The notes under the pieces: generated by a model
The model's database searches: none
Seen by the model: only the letters and a program-made list of their open reading frames with translations
What the model was told of the DNA's origin: nothing
Translations under genes and position numbers: made by a program
Shown here: positions 33,444 through 45,935 of the stretch, one piece after another
How the letters are laid out: each line of letters starts with the position of its first letter
How positions within the stretch are numbered: position 1 is the stretch's first letter
Assembly: GCA_016808115.1 (NCBI GenBank)
Contig: JAEQBH010002862.1
Coordinates: forward strand, 62,001 to 126,000
DNA length: 64,000 nucleotides
From: Tetrastigma voinierianum
Lineage: Eukaryota > Streptophyta > Magnoliopsida > Vitales > Vitaceae
Reading direction: 5' to 3'

Positions 33444-35275
33444 TATACGATTTTTTTTTCAAAATTTATTAAAAAGAATTTTTTTTTTTTAAGAGACACC
33501 TTTTTTAAATAAAAAATATATATAAAAAGAAAAACAAACGTTTTTTTTTTTTAATACATAAAAATAAAATGAGAAAATAAAATAAAATAAAATAAACATT
33601 TATGCGCCGTTTTGTCCCAGCGGAGGCACCGTTGATTTCGCAGAAACAGGCATTCTCGCTAGCCTAAATAAATGCATTGTTCCTAGCAAAATTTTTCAAT
33701 TTCGCTGTCTCACAAAAATTTCGCTAGGCTAGCTTAAGCCTCATCTATAGCTAAATTTTCGCATTAAGAATGGGATTGCGTAATTTTCGCTATAGTTGCA
33801 AAAACTTCTCCGCTCGCGCTTGTCGATTTTCCATCCACGCTCAAAATTGCACAAAAATCGCAAAAATTAATGCAAGAAAAATTAGAAAATTATAAGAGTA
33901 AAATTAATCTAAAAACAAGAATTAATCTAAAAATTAGAGAAAATCTAAGAAGAAAAATTAACGAAATCAGATAAAATATGATACAAAATAAAATAAAACA
34001 AGAAAAATTTAAAACAAAAAGTGTGAGTACAATGTTCCTCCCAACCACTTCCTTAGGCCTGAGGCTATCGAACTCGAAGTGAGCTCATAAATGCCGGGTT
34101 CGGTGTCTAGTCCGAACCTAAGACCCGAATCCATCCATCATGCTATGCCAGATGTGCAAACGCCATCTCATTGAGGTAGGAAAATTATGTACACGCCACT
34201 AATCTCTGAAATTTTTTAAAGTACGGGCAAACGATGGGGTGGACTTTTTTGTGGGTGCTTTAGGGATTGGTTGTGGTGCAGGTGAAGGCAGAATATGCAC
34301 TGCAGGTATACACTTGGTCAAGGAGGGGCTATCAAGTAATGGGCTCGTGGCTTAGCAGCTGGCAAAGGGGGTTCAATTCCATGGTGGAAATGGTTTCCTC
34401 AAATGGTTTTGCTCATCCATCAGCCTCTTTTCCACGCCTCCTACTAACAATGGGGAGGTTGTTTCCTTCTTTTCTCCCACGCGCATGCCATAACCAATCG
34501 AGGATTCAAAGTTTCTACTAGCCTTCTTGCGGGTCTGTAGATACTCGCCTCTCCACCATGGTGCCACTTAGGCACTCTTCCTCTGCATGATCAAGCTGCT
34601 GAGCAAGCTTAAAAATTGAACACTGCAAGTTGTCTAATTTTAGCTCCATTTCACTTTGAAGTCCATTAATCTTCTTGTCTGTGTGAGCTCTATTATGTCG
34701 CCTTTTCGGGCCCGATACCAATGCCCTTTGCTCCTCTATGAAATTATCCACTCTGTTTGCCCAAGTTTAGGACTAGCTCTGCTCAATAGTGGACGGGGTC
34801 AGTGCCGGGTGGCTGAGGAGTCGAGGTAAAAATATGGAGAAACATGAGGTATAAATCGAGGGAACACCATAGATCTAAAGTGATCGATCCATTGGTCTCT
34901 CTATAAATTCCTCATAGACCTATTTCGATTTGGATTTTCTTACCAATGGTTGCTGATTTTGCCATGCAAGGTTCCTATAGTCCCTCATTGTCATATATGC
35001 TCTATGGTTACTCTCCACTAAATATTCACTATATTGTTCTCCCTCTTCCATTTGATCACAATCAAACCCACTGAAAATTCAATCCTGCAGCAAGAGCAGG
35101 GCAGCACACACAATCCTACAACACTTTTTTTTTTTTTTTTTTTAGTGAACTGAAATAAAATAAAATAAAAAATGACTTTAATATAAAAGAAATTCACTGC
35201 ACATTTCTGTGATGAGGATCACAAGTGTCCCACAAATTGCCAAATGCACTTAGCACCATCCCAGCAACGCTGCCT
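31696..35275 (-). other. Body of G1: non-coding with a short gag-like remnant
   Basis: Near the PBS, the minus strand shows MTMRDYRNLAW-like and, at 34518-34751, a small open frame with ELKLDNLQCSIFKLAQQL and DHAEEECL, resembling a piece of a Tat-type gag with its coiled segment. G2 has the counterpart at 48514-48786. The rest is non-coding: a CT/T-rich tract at 32403-32480, a second set of TTTCGCTA-type motifs at about 33240-33310 and 33650-33800, and an AT microsatellite with A/T runs at 33355-33600. No protease, reverse transcriptase or integrase is seen. Confidence 0.7.
33391..33446. repeat. (TA)n microsatellite
   Basis: About 56 bp of alternating TA with one break, inside a wider A/T-only stretch (33355-33600). 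Lies in the G1 body. Such tracts often vary in length and are hard to assemble. Confidence 0.95.
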
Positions 35276-36938
35276 TGATCTGCACACAAGAGGTGATGCA
35301 ATGCCAAAAATTATATCTGTTCTCCTAATTCGTAGTCAAGCTATCGCAAAGATAAGGGGTCTAGGTCGAACACGTGGATGGGTTTTTCTTCATACAAATG
35401 ATTTGAGTGAAGTCAAAAATGCAGGAATTAAATTTGATTTTAAGGTGGTGATAAAATGGGTCGGGTGGTTCGACACCGAAAAATAAATGAAATAAAATGT
35501 AAAATATAACCCTTGAAGCATCAAATACCGAGTTTAAGATCCTAGGCTAACCAAGAAGTCTCCCGGTTAATTTCAAGGCTGTGGGAGGATGACATATAGT
35601 CATCTCCCGAACCGGATCTTCATTTGGCATTAAAACCTAAACCCTACTAATTTTCCTTTTGATAGAAAGCATTTATTTAACATTTATGGTTCCCTTACAG
35701 TGAAAATATATCTTGACTCATCCTACAATGATTCTGTAGCTGGTAACTAATGAGTCTCAATGGATCTAAAAATAAGAATCCACCTAACCCTAAAAGATTA
35801 CCAAGTATTGATCAGCGGATGCACTTACAAAGGAAAACCTAACCCCTTAACCCACCAAAGGGTCTTCCTATAAATGGCAATCCACGGATATTAGTGTATC
35901 TAAAGCCAGCAAATACACTAACTCCTAAAAAGCTTGCCAAGTATTGGCCAAAGAAAGTACATCAAAAAGGATTTGAACTGAGCTGAAAGTTCAGAACCAA
36001 AATGACAAACTTGTCAGAAAACAAAGGGAACCACCAAGAATTCGGGCAGATCCTTCCCGTTAGCCTTTTACTTCAGATGAGGTGGTTTAGTTTACTAATT
36101 GCTGCTATCCCTTGAGGTGTTTGGCAACCAAGAAAGTGGAGAGAAAGAGGAGAGAGAAGAGAGGTAAACCTCCTAAATAAAAGTCGTTACCGAAGATTGC
36201 TTGGGGTTAAAATCTATGAGTTACTTTATAGCCAACCCAATGTGTGAAATAACAAAAGACCTAAAATATGAAATTACAATAGGGATAAAGTGGTAATTAT
36301 ACAAAACGAGGTCGTTCGAATCAAAAATATCAAAATCAGTATACCATTTCTCGCTATGTGTGGAATTTTCTATATAGCTTGTAATTGTTATTAGCTTGTA
36401 CTCTGTTAAGCCCAGCTTAAAATCACAAGAGATAGCTTAAAATGGAAAATTTCGCTATCTACAGCACTTTCGCTAGCTAGGCGAATGCCAGTTCATTAAA
36501 CACTCGTACAGAGAAAATTTGCATTTTGCATGGCACGCAATTCGCTATCATAGCGAAAATCTCCAAACAGATGAATTTTGGCTTCCTTGCTCATCACTGC
36601 TCCATCGATTCGCATCCGCTGGCCGTCGCTTCCATCGCATCCCGCAACCCGCCGCTTGCCATTTTTTCTTCAATTTTCTTCCTTCTTTGAAATTCTTATT
36701 CCCGCTTGTCAAATTGATATGAGACCATATGAAATTGGTGAAAATCAACCCGACTTTGGTTATGATTGATTGACACGATATAATTTGGCCTCCACCTCGC
36801 AAAACTACAAAACAAATTTCTAATGCAATTGGCGCAATAGGGACCCGAACATGTTAATCAGGTTAATGAGACACTTAGTACATGAAGGCCAAAAACCTAT
36901 TAAAAATAGGGTTCAAAATAGCACTTCGGGATTAATCA
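35276..36938 (-). repeat. 5' LTR of G1 (family 1)
   Basis: Left end TGATCTGCACAC next to the decayed PBS (minus strand GGCAGCGTTGCTGGGA); right end ATTAATCA at 36938. Minus-strand TATAAAG at 36224-36230. A TAGC/TTTCGCTA-type cluster lies at about 36345-36560. Many short indels against the other G1 LTR. Confidence 0.86.
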
Positions 36939-39220
36939 TGTCGCTACATCCTTCGTAGAGGTCGCATGCACTAAACTAAAGACATTGATAATGAGGTCGC
37001 GACACCAACAAGTAAGAAGTCGTGATGGTTAAACAATGGATCGAACAAGTATGTCGCGACATTCGATGTGGTCGCGACATCGCACTAAATCAGGCGTCAC
37101 TGCCTTACAAGGAAACTAAGGTTGCGACAATAAAGAAATTTAAAGAGAGAGATGGTCACGACATCAACTACACAGCGAAGTCGCGACATCATTCAATGAT
37201 CGCTAATAACAAGCATGGAGTTAAGGTCGATAACACCTGGTTTGCCGCTGACATCAATTGCAAGACTGTGAGGTCTCGACGCCATTAAACAAATAGCGAT
37301 AATAGAAGCAGGAAGAGGTCGCGACACCGCCCGTGAAGTCGCACAACCACTACAGACGAGGTCGACAACATTTAGTTTTCGCGACATCAAATGCGCAGAA
37401 TATTAGCTAAGGTCGCGACGCCCTTAAGCCGTCACAAATCCGCCGTAGTGACAAAGGGTCGCGATAACATCCGTATCGCGATGTACCACTACAGAGAAGG
37501 AGGTCGCAGACAACATCTCAGCCATGACATCAAATGCACATACATAAGGTCGCGACGTCCTGTCGTCGCGACATCACTACATTCAAAGACACGTCGCGAC
37601 CAAACAAAGACTCGCGACATGATCGAAGACAACATAGGTCGCGATGCGAATTATCGCTACATCAACAAACTAACTCGTCATTTAAACTACAAATTCAAAA
37701 AGAAGTGCATCGAATTAAATTCCAACTTTTCGTAACCCTATAAATACGGTCGCACCACGAACGCAGCCTCGAGGCTTACTTCAAAAGAGAGATCTCGGGC
37801 TGCCAAGGCTCTCAGATTTTAATTTTCTTTATTTTCTTAGTTTTTATTTTTAGATTAGTTTGTATTTCATTCAAATTTGATCTCGAACGCTATCATAAAG
37901 TTTAGTTTCTAAATATGAGATTCATTTCTTCAAATTACCGTATGGTTGCTTGAATTCCGTATACTTCGAATTCAAGCCTGGGCCAAGCCGATTTGCGCTG
38001 ACTTCATTGGATCACAAGCCAATGTATGGTGTAATCTAGTGATTTAGAAACCCAAATTTTCATTGAATTGAAGCTATCAATTTAAATTATCTTTCCTGCA
38101 GAATTTTATTTAGTGCTGATGAACTCCAGCTTTCATGGTTACTTGTCAGGTCTTGTGTATTTCTTTTGTTATCGATCCCAATGTCGTTGTTCGATACTGT
38201 AAAATGGAATCTTGTCTTTGCTCTATTTCCTTTTGTGAGACTCCGAGCGATTACGTAGAAGGAATTCTAGAGTAAGATGAACAATTTTGAAAGGTAATGA
38301 ACCTAACAATGGTGATCTAATGTGCTAGTGTAATTGAACGATAAATCCTTATCACTGGAGACGAGAACGAGGAGCAATTTATCAATTTAGGCATTACAGA
38401 GAGTTCAATTCTCGATTCATTAGTAAATCCAATCCTTGTTAGCCGAGATATAATCAAGGAAAGGATGAGCAATTCTAATTGAGGAAGAGGAACTAAAAAG
38501 ATAGTGTGGGGAGATGCACAATGACTATATCTTAGAGCTCAGATTTACAAATCTGACAGCAAGGCAGATGCAAGATTAAAAAGAAAAATACCCAAAACAA
38601 GGCAACCCAAATTGTGCAGGCTTATCTAACACTCGTCTTCGAGAAACAGTTGATGCTTGTGAGCACGAATCGTGGGGGTTTGGAGAAATCCAATACACTA
38701 TTATATTCCTAGGACTGAGCTTTGAATCATGGCTCAATAAGCAATAGACGTTGCATTCTCGCAGAATTGATGTTTCATAGTAGCATTCTTTTAATGTCTC
38801 GCAGAGAACTCGTTTCAAAGGTTAATTTGTTATTTTGTATTTCCATATTCAATTCATTCATTATTAATTCAATTTTCTTAGGTTTTATTATTTTAAGCTT
38901 TTTAAAGTCATTCCACTTGTTCATCGTAGTCCAAATAGTGTAGAGTTTGAGTAGTTCAGGGTATTTGATCGAGAATTCTTTAGATCTCTCTGGATCTTAT
39001 ATCTGACTTAAATCCAATTTACTATCATTCGAATTGCAGTACTCTGCAGATAAATCTGGACAAACCACTAAGAAACAATTTACCCTAATTGAAACAATCT
39101 TTGAACTAATCAAATAGTTACAGACAATCAACTAGTTTATGGCATCGTTGCTGGGGATTAGACAATAGTCTTTTGGAAATAGTGTTATAAATCTGTGCAT
39201 GTCTTTTGGTCCGGTCAACA
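36939..39220 (+). repeat. 3' LTR of element E, second part
   Basis: Continues the LTR after G1. It holds the palindrome array 36955-37670, TATAAATA at 37739-37746, the internal PBS-like copy at 39140-39157, and the end GGTCAACA at 39220, followed by the target duplication AAAGG. Confidence 0.92.
36955..37670. promoter_or_regulatory. GTCGCGAC palindrome array in U3 of element E 3' LTR
   Basis: Several exact GTCGCGAC cores (for example near 36997, 37054, 37070, 37181 and 37318) plus variants, homologous to 18955-19680 but with many small indels and several motif losses. Minus-strand and plus-strand ORFs here follow the repeat and are not genes. Confidence 0.88.
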
Positions 39221-41448
39221 AAAGGAAAATGATATTCCTAGTGGATTTGTTTAGCTTCCTGTAGTTAATACAAATTCCCAAGCCACTTACTGTTCTTGTA
39301 GGGATTAACTCATTGTTTTCATTTTTAATCATTGTCATCTCACCTTTCTTTGGCAGTACTTGAATCGGCTCACCCATGGACTATTGGAAATGAGATAAAT
39401 CATTCATGCATCAAGCCATTATAAGACTTCCTTGTCTACCACTTCCTTCATAGTCAAGGTCTTCTTGGTCAGTTTCAACTGTGGCCCACGTCATCCTTTA
39501 AAAGTATTCGATGATGCACACATTGATGGCCCATTACTCTTTATACTCCGCTTAAAGACCATTCAATCGCCTCCTTGTGCTCTCTAAGCACTCTCAACAA
39601 CTTTTCCTCTTCCACTTTAGAGAGATAAGAAGAGATAATGACTGGTAAGGTAGAAGACTCCCCAAGGTAAGCATTCCTATGGTGAGATGGAAGTTGTTTC
39701 TCTTCAAGAACCGAGGACTTTTCAATTGAAGGGATAAATAAATGAACTAGATCCCAAGTTTTTCAAAGTATTTTTCACTTATTTACTCCAAAGAGTCCAT
39801 CCATAATATATATTCTCGTGCTTCATCATCAACAATGCTCCGAGAATCTCCATAGATTTAGGCTAGTCTCCAAAGGATCAATGTCTGGCTAAACACTATA
39901 GTAGCCTCTAATAGCTGTCACATTTCCTAAAACAACTTTCTACTCTCCACATAGATAAAGTTTAATGGCATTGAACACATTGAAAGCAACCCTTCATCTT
40001 GCACCCTCAATCTAAGTTCTCCTTTCTACACATCAATAAGGGCCCGACCTGTAGCAAAGAAGAGTCTTCACAGTATAATGGGCACTTCCTTATCCTCTTC
40101 TATGTCAAGAACTATGAAATCAGCCGGGAAGATGAACTTGTCTACCTTCACTAACACGTCCTCAATAATTCCCCGAGGATGAGTGAGTGATCTATCTGCC
40201 AATTGAAGAGTAATAGTTGTAGGATTCGTCTCTCCCTAACCAAGTTTCCTAAAAATAGATAATGGCATTAAGTTAATACTAGCACTAAGATCACATGAGA
40301 CTTTTTCAAATATTGAATTTCCAATAGAACATCGTATAGTAAAACTCCCTGGATCCTTTATCTTTGGATGTAATTTTCTTTTGAGGATAGCAATGCACTC
40401 TTCGAAAAGAGCACGTGCTCTTACAATCATAAACTTTCTTGTTTAGAGATATCCTTCATATTAAACTTGACATATGAAGGCATTTGCTTCAATGCATCGC
40501 CAAATGGAATATTGATTTGGAGCTTCTTGAAAATTTCCATAAACCTGTCGAATTGGTTGTCTAACTTGTTCTTCTTCAATCTTGGTGATACGGACAACCT
40601 GGAGTATCTTCTCAAGGAGCTTTCAACTTAGTTTTTCTTTGCTCCTTACTTGTTGAATTTTTTAGTAACTTCTTGGCTTTTCCAATAGTTCCAACACCCT
40701 TTTCAATAGTTTCATCATTGCTTTTAATCGAAGATGAGCTTTTCATTTCAAACCGTTTTACTCATTTTCACCACTGCTGATGGCAGCTGGCCTAACTCGC
40801 TTCAATCCTCCAAATTTCTAAGCTAAGCAACTTGATTAGTGAGGGAGGTTCTTATCTCATTGACAAATTGAGCTTGAGATTTGCTCAATTCCAATTAGTA
40901 CATAGCTAACTCTCTCATAGTGTCTTCCAAGTGCTTCGTCTTTCGAGGAGGCGAAGGCTTAACTTGCTCCACCTGCATCACGCCTGGATTGTTTCTCTAA
41001 GAGAAGCAAGGATGACTCCTCTATCCCATTGAAATTGTTTGAATGGTATTGAGGGAATTTCATCGGTATTAGCTTGTAATTCCACACTCATTTGCTCACA
41101 CGTGGTTTCCATTTGACACTCGGTATTAGAATGAGGTCCATTGAAAAAATCGCATGAAATGATAGGCCCTTGGATCACATTTGCCACAACTTGGGCATTT
41201 TGTAATTGAGTGGACTGAAGTTGCTTTATAAGCAACAAAAATTGGACCACTAGATTGTTGAAAACATCCAATTCATGTACACCACTCGGTTTCTTAGGTG
41301 TTACTCTTTCATTCGGCCATTGGAAATTATTCAAAGCCATATCTTCCAACAACTCATTTGCACTCTTGCTCATCAATGCACCTACAACTGAGGAGTCTAA
41401 GAGTGTTCTAGTAGTCCTTATTAACCAAAAACTTGAGAGGCGTATTTG
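39221..41448 (-). pseudogene. pol: Element D gag C-terminus, protease and start of reverse transcriptase
   Basis: Read right to left on the minus strand. The gag C-terminal part comes first (TRTLLDSSVVGALMSKS, LEDMALNNFQWPNE, CDFFNGPHSNTECQ knuckle-like; about 41440-41080). The pre-protease block follows (DNQFDRFMEIFKKLQINIPF, 40560-40500). The protease (40430-40000) has active-site region CDLSASINLMP, with Gly of the usual D-L/S-G-A triplet replaced by Ser, and IIEDVLVKVDKFIFPADFIV. Then comes the reverse transcriptase N-terminus at 39377-39221 (PIQVLPKKGEMTMIKNE, INYRKLNKSTR). It ends at the target duplication of E; the palm continues at 18548-18227. The right end is cut by element F. Broken by several stops. 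Confidence 0.88.
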
Positions 41449-43004
41449 TGTTTTATAAATAAAATATTCAATAAAGCGCCTATTATGCACAACTACACGC
41501 TTGTCAAGTAATAAAGTGTACATAATGTACGGAAATCGATCCACAGGGAAAAGGGAGATTCTAAGTACCAAAATTAGAATAGTTCTCTAATATCCAAACG
41601 GTCAAATCGATGGATTGAAACAAAAATTAAACTAAACTAATGAAAAATTAATTGAGTGCATCAGTAACCAATTGAGGATTTCAAGAGATAATAAAGTTCT
41701 AGTGGTATTTAAGATGTTAAATAATCCTTCCATATCTAGGGGCTAAAATTCCACTATATTATCTCTTGAAAAGGCTTCAAAGGCGACTCTTTCCTAATTT
41801 AAATATGTTTCTCATGAAAATGGGATAACCTACCAACTAACATTAGGTCTTTTGCTTCTCAACTCAACCCCAAGTATTAGAGATGCTTTAAGCACGCCTC
41901 CGAATTACCAATAATTTCTACACTACCAGGCTAATTAGGTTGATTCATCTATGTTTAGTTCTTTTACTTCTCTTCTCAAATCTCAGATAACCATCACTAT
42001 ATTGAGAGATTAGTTAGAAACTCATTATGTAAAAAGAATCAAGCATGAATCAATAGACAGATAATCACAGAGAAACAATAGAAAAGGAAAAATTAACAAA
42101 TAAATATAAGATTCATGTCCAAATCCATAACCAAAACATAGATTTTCGTGAAATTAGTTCTTGATAGTAAGAGAGATACAACCATAGAAGTGAGGGAAAA
42201 CATAAAAAGGGGAAGAAATAAACTAATTGGATGATGAAAGCCCCAAATCTCCTCTTCAATCGTCCTTATTCTTCTTCAAATTGTTATTCTTCGAAAGACT
42301 TAGTTCCTAGGGTGTTTCCACCCTCGGAAACCCAAAAAATTCGTTCTCTTTATGTTTATGTGGTTTGAGGCTTTAAAAACATCAATTGTATTGAAGTTGA
42401 AAATCATACCAAAACTTAACCCTACCTGATCACTATGCTGTCATAGTGGTTTTGAAGCTCTCCAGAACGCCGCGACGCTTCTATAGCTCCCCTGTTTTTT
42501 CACAAACTTCCCATGGTCATAACTTTGTCATCCAAACTTGATTCGGGTGATCTTGGACCATAAGTTTAGAAAGTTTGAATCTAGGTATGGGAAGGAAAAT
42601 ACTTAGAAATGATTATGCAGACTGAATTTAAAAATCTTGAAATCGGTCACTTTGTTTCTCTTCTTCTTCCTTCAACTAATAGTCAGCATAATTTTATCAT
42701 TTGAAGTCTAAATTGAGTGAATAAGGTATCTTTGGAAAGCCTGGGAAGTCTCCTATCCGTCCATATTAATATTTTATCCATTTGGGATCATCTTGTAGAT
42801 GAAAACATCAGAACACAATATCTATTGCTACATGTGTAATTTGTTGATTTTCCTTCATTTTTTGCTTATTTTCTTACGATTCCACTAAATGGTTGACCTA
42901 ATCATAAAGATGAATATTTAGAGCATTAGGACACTTATTTAACATAAAAATACTAAAAATCTAAGTAAAACATAGGGATAAAATAAGTATTTGAGATACT
43001 CATC
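41449..43004 (-). repeat. 3' LTR of element F (family 3)
   Basis: On the minus strand it starts TGATGAGTATCTC (43004) after a polypurine-like AAGTTTTAGGATG. It ends near 41449 close to the gag of D. It contains the segment CGATCCACAGGGAAAAGG (41548-41566), common near the ends of plant gypsy LTRs. The left edge is set from where D gag homology ends; a few bases are uncertain. Confidence 0.65.
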
Positions 43005-44667
43005 ACATCCTAAAACTTAAATTCTTTCTTGTCCCCAAGCAAGAGACTGACTCAAAACAAAACAAAAATTGAAAATGACATGAACTAACGAGAATGAGAT
43101 GAGTATAATAACATGATGTCAAATGGAAGGATCAATATGAACACGATTTAGCAATATTAGCCTTTTCAACCAAAATTTAGGATCCTTAAATTGTTTAACT
43201 CTTTAAGGAACATGGCAAAGCAATGCAAGGTGAACAAAGAAAATCAATCTCCCAAGTCCTTAATGAAATTTCCCAAGGAATCTAAGTATAGGTGATAGCA
43301 TGATCTCGAGTGTATAGCAAGGTCCTATCACCCCCAAACTTAAGCTTAACTCACCTATTTGGAAGAAGCTAACTAAGAAATGATAAGAACACACCCTTTT
43401 TATTCCTACCAAAATACCTAAAAATTACCTAAATGCCTAAAGATTACCTAAATGCCTAAAGATGAAAGAAAACTAGGGCCAAGAAGTTTTAGATGAGTTT
43501 TCCGTAGGGCTGTATCCATCGTGACTCCTCACCAGTTACATGGGCACTGGGAATTTAGGTTCACAATCCTAATTTATTCTTATTCACAACTTTTTTTTTT
43601 TTTTTTTGACATTTTTCTTGTTTGTTTTTATCTTTGTATCTTCTTTTCACTTTTCTTATGTTTTTGTATTTTTTTTTTCTTTTGGTCAGCTCAATGGCAA
43701 TCCTCTTTTGCTTAGGTGTCCCATCACTTAGGTGGTTAGAATCCCCCAAGGTTAATTGAATTCAAGGCAAAGAGGTTCGACCACGATACAAGGGAGATCA
43801 GTGTTTGTGTGTGTGTTAGATCTCTTAAGAAATAGCCTCGGCTAATGCTGAGGGTGACTAGGCTAATACACATACCATGCAAGCACACAATTCCAAATCA
43901 TTCAAAAGGGTCCGATTCCTCTTTACACTTAGCCTTTTTCAATAGTTTGTGTTCAAACTAACCTTCTATTAGCAACCAAGGCATCAAACTCACTCATATG
44001 AGACACGAAACAAACAAAAGAAAGAAATAAATAAAAGAACATGCAAATAAACAAGTAAGGAGATACAACAATTGGATTTTTTAAATAATTTTGAATTCTT
44101 GAATTCACCCACCCCCAAACTTAGAATGACCATTGTCCTCAAGGTGAAACAAAAAGCAATATAGATATTAAGTACTCCCCTGAGGTTGATCAAGTCTTTG
44201 GAAGTTGCTTCGGAGGCAAAAGTGTTTGGAAGGAGTAGACCGAGGTCCAAATGATGGAGATGCTTAATTTTATATTTCCTCTCAGTTGTTTAAGCCTCAG
44301 AATGATCGAACTTTGAGATTTCAACTCTTTAACTTCCAAAACCAGCCTTGACCTCCAAACCAAAATTCCAAAAACTAAAACAAGAAAAATAAAATCAATC
44401 AAGAAAATTTATTCAAAAACAACTTAAAACTAACTATGAAATGGAAAAAGGGAAAGAAAACTTATCGAGCTCAAGTTACCTCCCAAGTAGTTGGTCCATT
44501 TTTTGAGTCCACTAGACTCTACCAACTATGATGTAAGGTAATTTCACTCCATCCTTCTCTATGAAGTACAATTGTGCTCAATCAAGAATCTTGATACCAT
44601 GAAAAAGCCAAGAGCATCATTTTTTGGTTTTCTATTTTAAAAATTTTTTTTTGTTCACAATGGTGCC
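41449..44667 (-). mobile_element. Element F: LTR plus non-coding body, truncated by G2
   Basis: A third LTR family. The 3' LTR (41449-43004) sits inside gag of element D. To its right is a body on the minus strand (43005-44667) without coding potential, ended by insertion of G2 at 44668. The rest and the 5' LTR would lie beyond the right edge, past G2 and H. The body has a T-rich tract (43588-43682) like those in G1 and G2, and two copies of the Tat/Athila 3' signature (complement of GAGGACAA...AAGTTTGGGGG near 44105-44140). Confidence 0.65.
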
Positions 44668-45935
44668 TGATTCGTGCCACAGTAGGGGTGTCGGAATCAA
44701 CAATATTTATATCCATCTTCAACGCTGTAGCAAAACTACCGGCAGCATAGCTTTCAGGTCAAACTCGTGGATGGGTTTTCAGACAAATGATTTGTAGTGG
44801 AGTTCAGTAAAAAATGTAGAATTTCCAATTCTGGATTTTTAAGGTCCATAAAAATGTGGGATCGTTCACAGTTGAAAATAAAATAAGAAAAACAAAATAG
44901 AACCCTTGAAGTTTCAGCCACTCGGTTTAGGTTTCCGAAGGCAACCAATAATATCTTGTCTTTTCTCCATTGGGGGAGGATGACATATAGCTGGCTCTCC
45001 CAACTCCTGACTCATTTAGCTTTAAAACTAAAACCCTATGATTTTCCTTTTGAAAAACAACATTATCAACATTAATGCTCCTAAGACACGAAAATGTGCC
45101 TCCTCACTTACCTCACAATGGATAAATAGAAAGCAACTAATGAATCCTGGATCTAGCAACACATCCACTGAATCAAAAGATTGCTAAACATCACTCAAAG
45201 AAAATACACTAAAGGAGTTCTATCTTTGTAGATATAAATAGGAACATACATGAAAATAAATGCCTACGTTAAAAAATAGAGGACCTGGCGCCTTTACCTC
45301 AAATCAGCTATGCTCCTTCAAGAGAGATATCACCAAATCCATCTTTGAGTTGTCATCCTCAGAGAAGGTGTTTCATAATGAGAAAGTGGAACAAACAGCG
45401 AAAATGGAGAAAGGAAGCTTCAGTGAACCTGTCGCCTCATCATTTAATGTCAAGGAGTACAAACCTTGACTTCAGCTATACACCGCCGTGAGCAAGGGAA
45501 ATTAAAAAAAACCAAACTAGTTACTACAAGGGTTAATATCTAAGAAACCAAAATTGTAGCAAAAATAACAAAAGCGTGAAATGCAGAGAGTCGTTGACTC
45601 GCCATTAAGGAATTGTCATCACCGGGCTACTTATTCCATTGCTCCATGTCACATTATTCCCGCCGCACTATTCCATTTCTTCATGGTATTCTTCATTCTC
45701 ACATTAAATTGATAAAACCATATGAAATTGATGCAAATCAACCCACTTTGTTATGATTGGATTGACACGACGATTCGCTTCCATCTTGCCAGTACTACAA
45801 AGCAGCCTGAATATGCACTGGGAGTACAATAGGGACCCGAATATGTCAATTAAAGTGACTATAATGATTGAGTATACAAAAGCACTCAAAACTCGATGGT
45901 TAAATGTGGCCTGTACAGCACTCGGGTACTAATCA
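44668..45935 (-). repeat. 3' LTR of G2 (family 1)
   Basis: TGATTCGTGCCAC at 44668; ACTAATCA ends at 45935, followed by the polypurine-tract complement. It lacks the TTTCGCTA-type array of A and G1; the corresponding stretch (about 45540-45720) is shortened. Confidence 0.87.

Larger units (their letters stand above)
30012..36938 (-). mobile_element. Element G1: non-autonomous family 1 retrotransposon
   Basis: Two family 1 LTRs (30012-31695 and 35276-36938) flank a 3.6-kb body without gag core or pol. The PBS complement lies left of the right LTR (about 35257-35274) and a polypurine-tract complement right of the left LTR (CCCCCCAACCTACC, 31696 on), so it reads on the minus strand. The body matches G2 segment by segment, so this is a defined non-autonomous family, probably mobilised by relatives such as A. 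Confidence 0.87.
18549..39220 (+). mobile_element. Element E: nearly complete Athila-type retrotransposon with nested G1
   Basis: Family 2 element with both LTRs: 18549-21257, and 29639-30011 plus 36939-39220 (split by G1). A perfect 5-bp target duplication AAAGG flanks it (18544-18548 and 39221-39225). Order: LTR, PBS, gag, protease, reverse transcriptase, RNase H, integrase, palindrome array with TATA, ORF3 remnant, polypurine tract, LTR. Taking out E with one duplication copy makes the element D reverse transcriptase block contiguous, confirming both edges. Length without G1 is about 13.7 kb. Confidence 0.93.

Noticed and set aside
44655..44667. GGTGCC next to the left LTR of G2 as a primer-binding site
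   Set aside because: Only six bases match and the element body with polypurine tract lies on the other side, so this is flanking F sequence.
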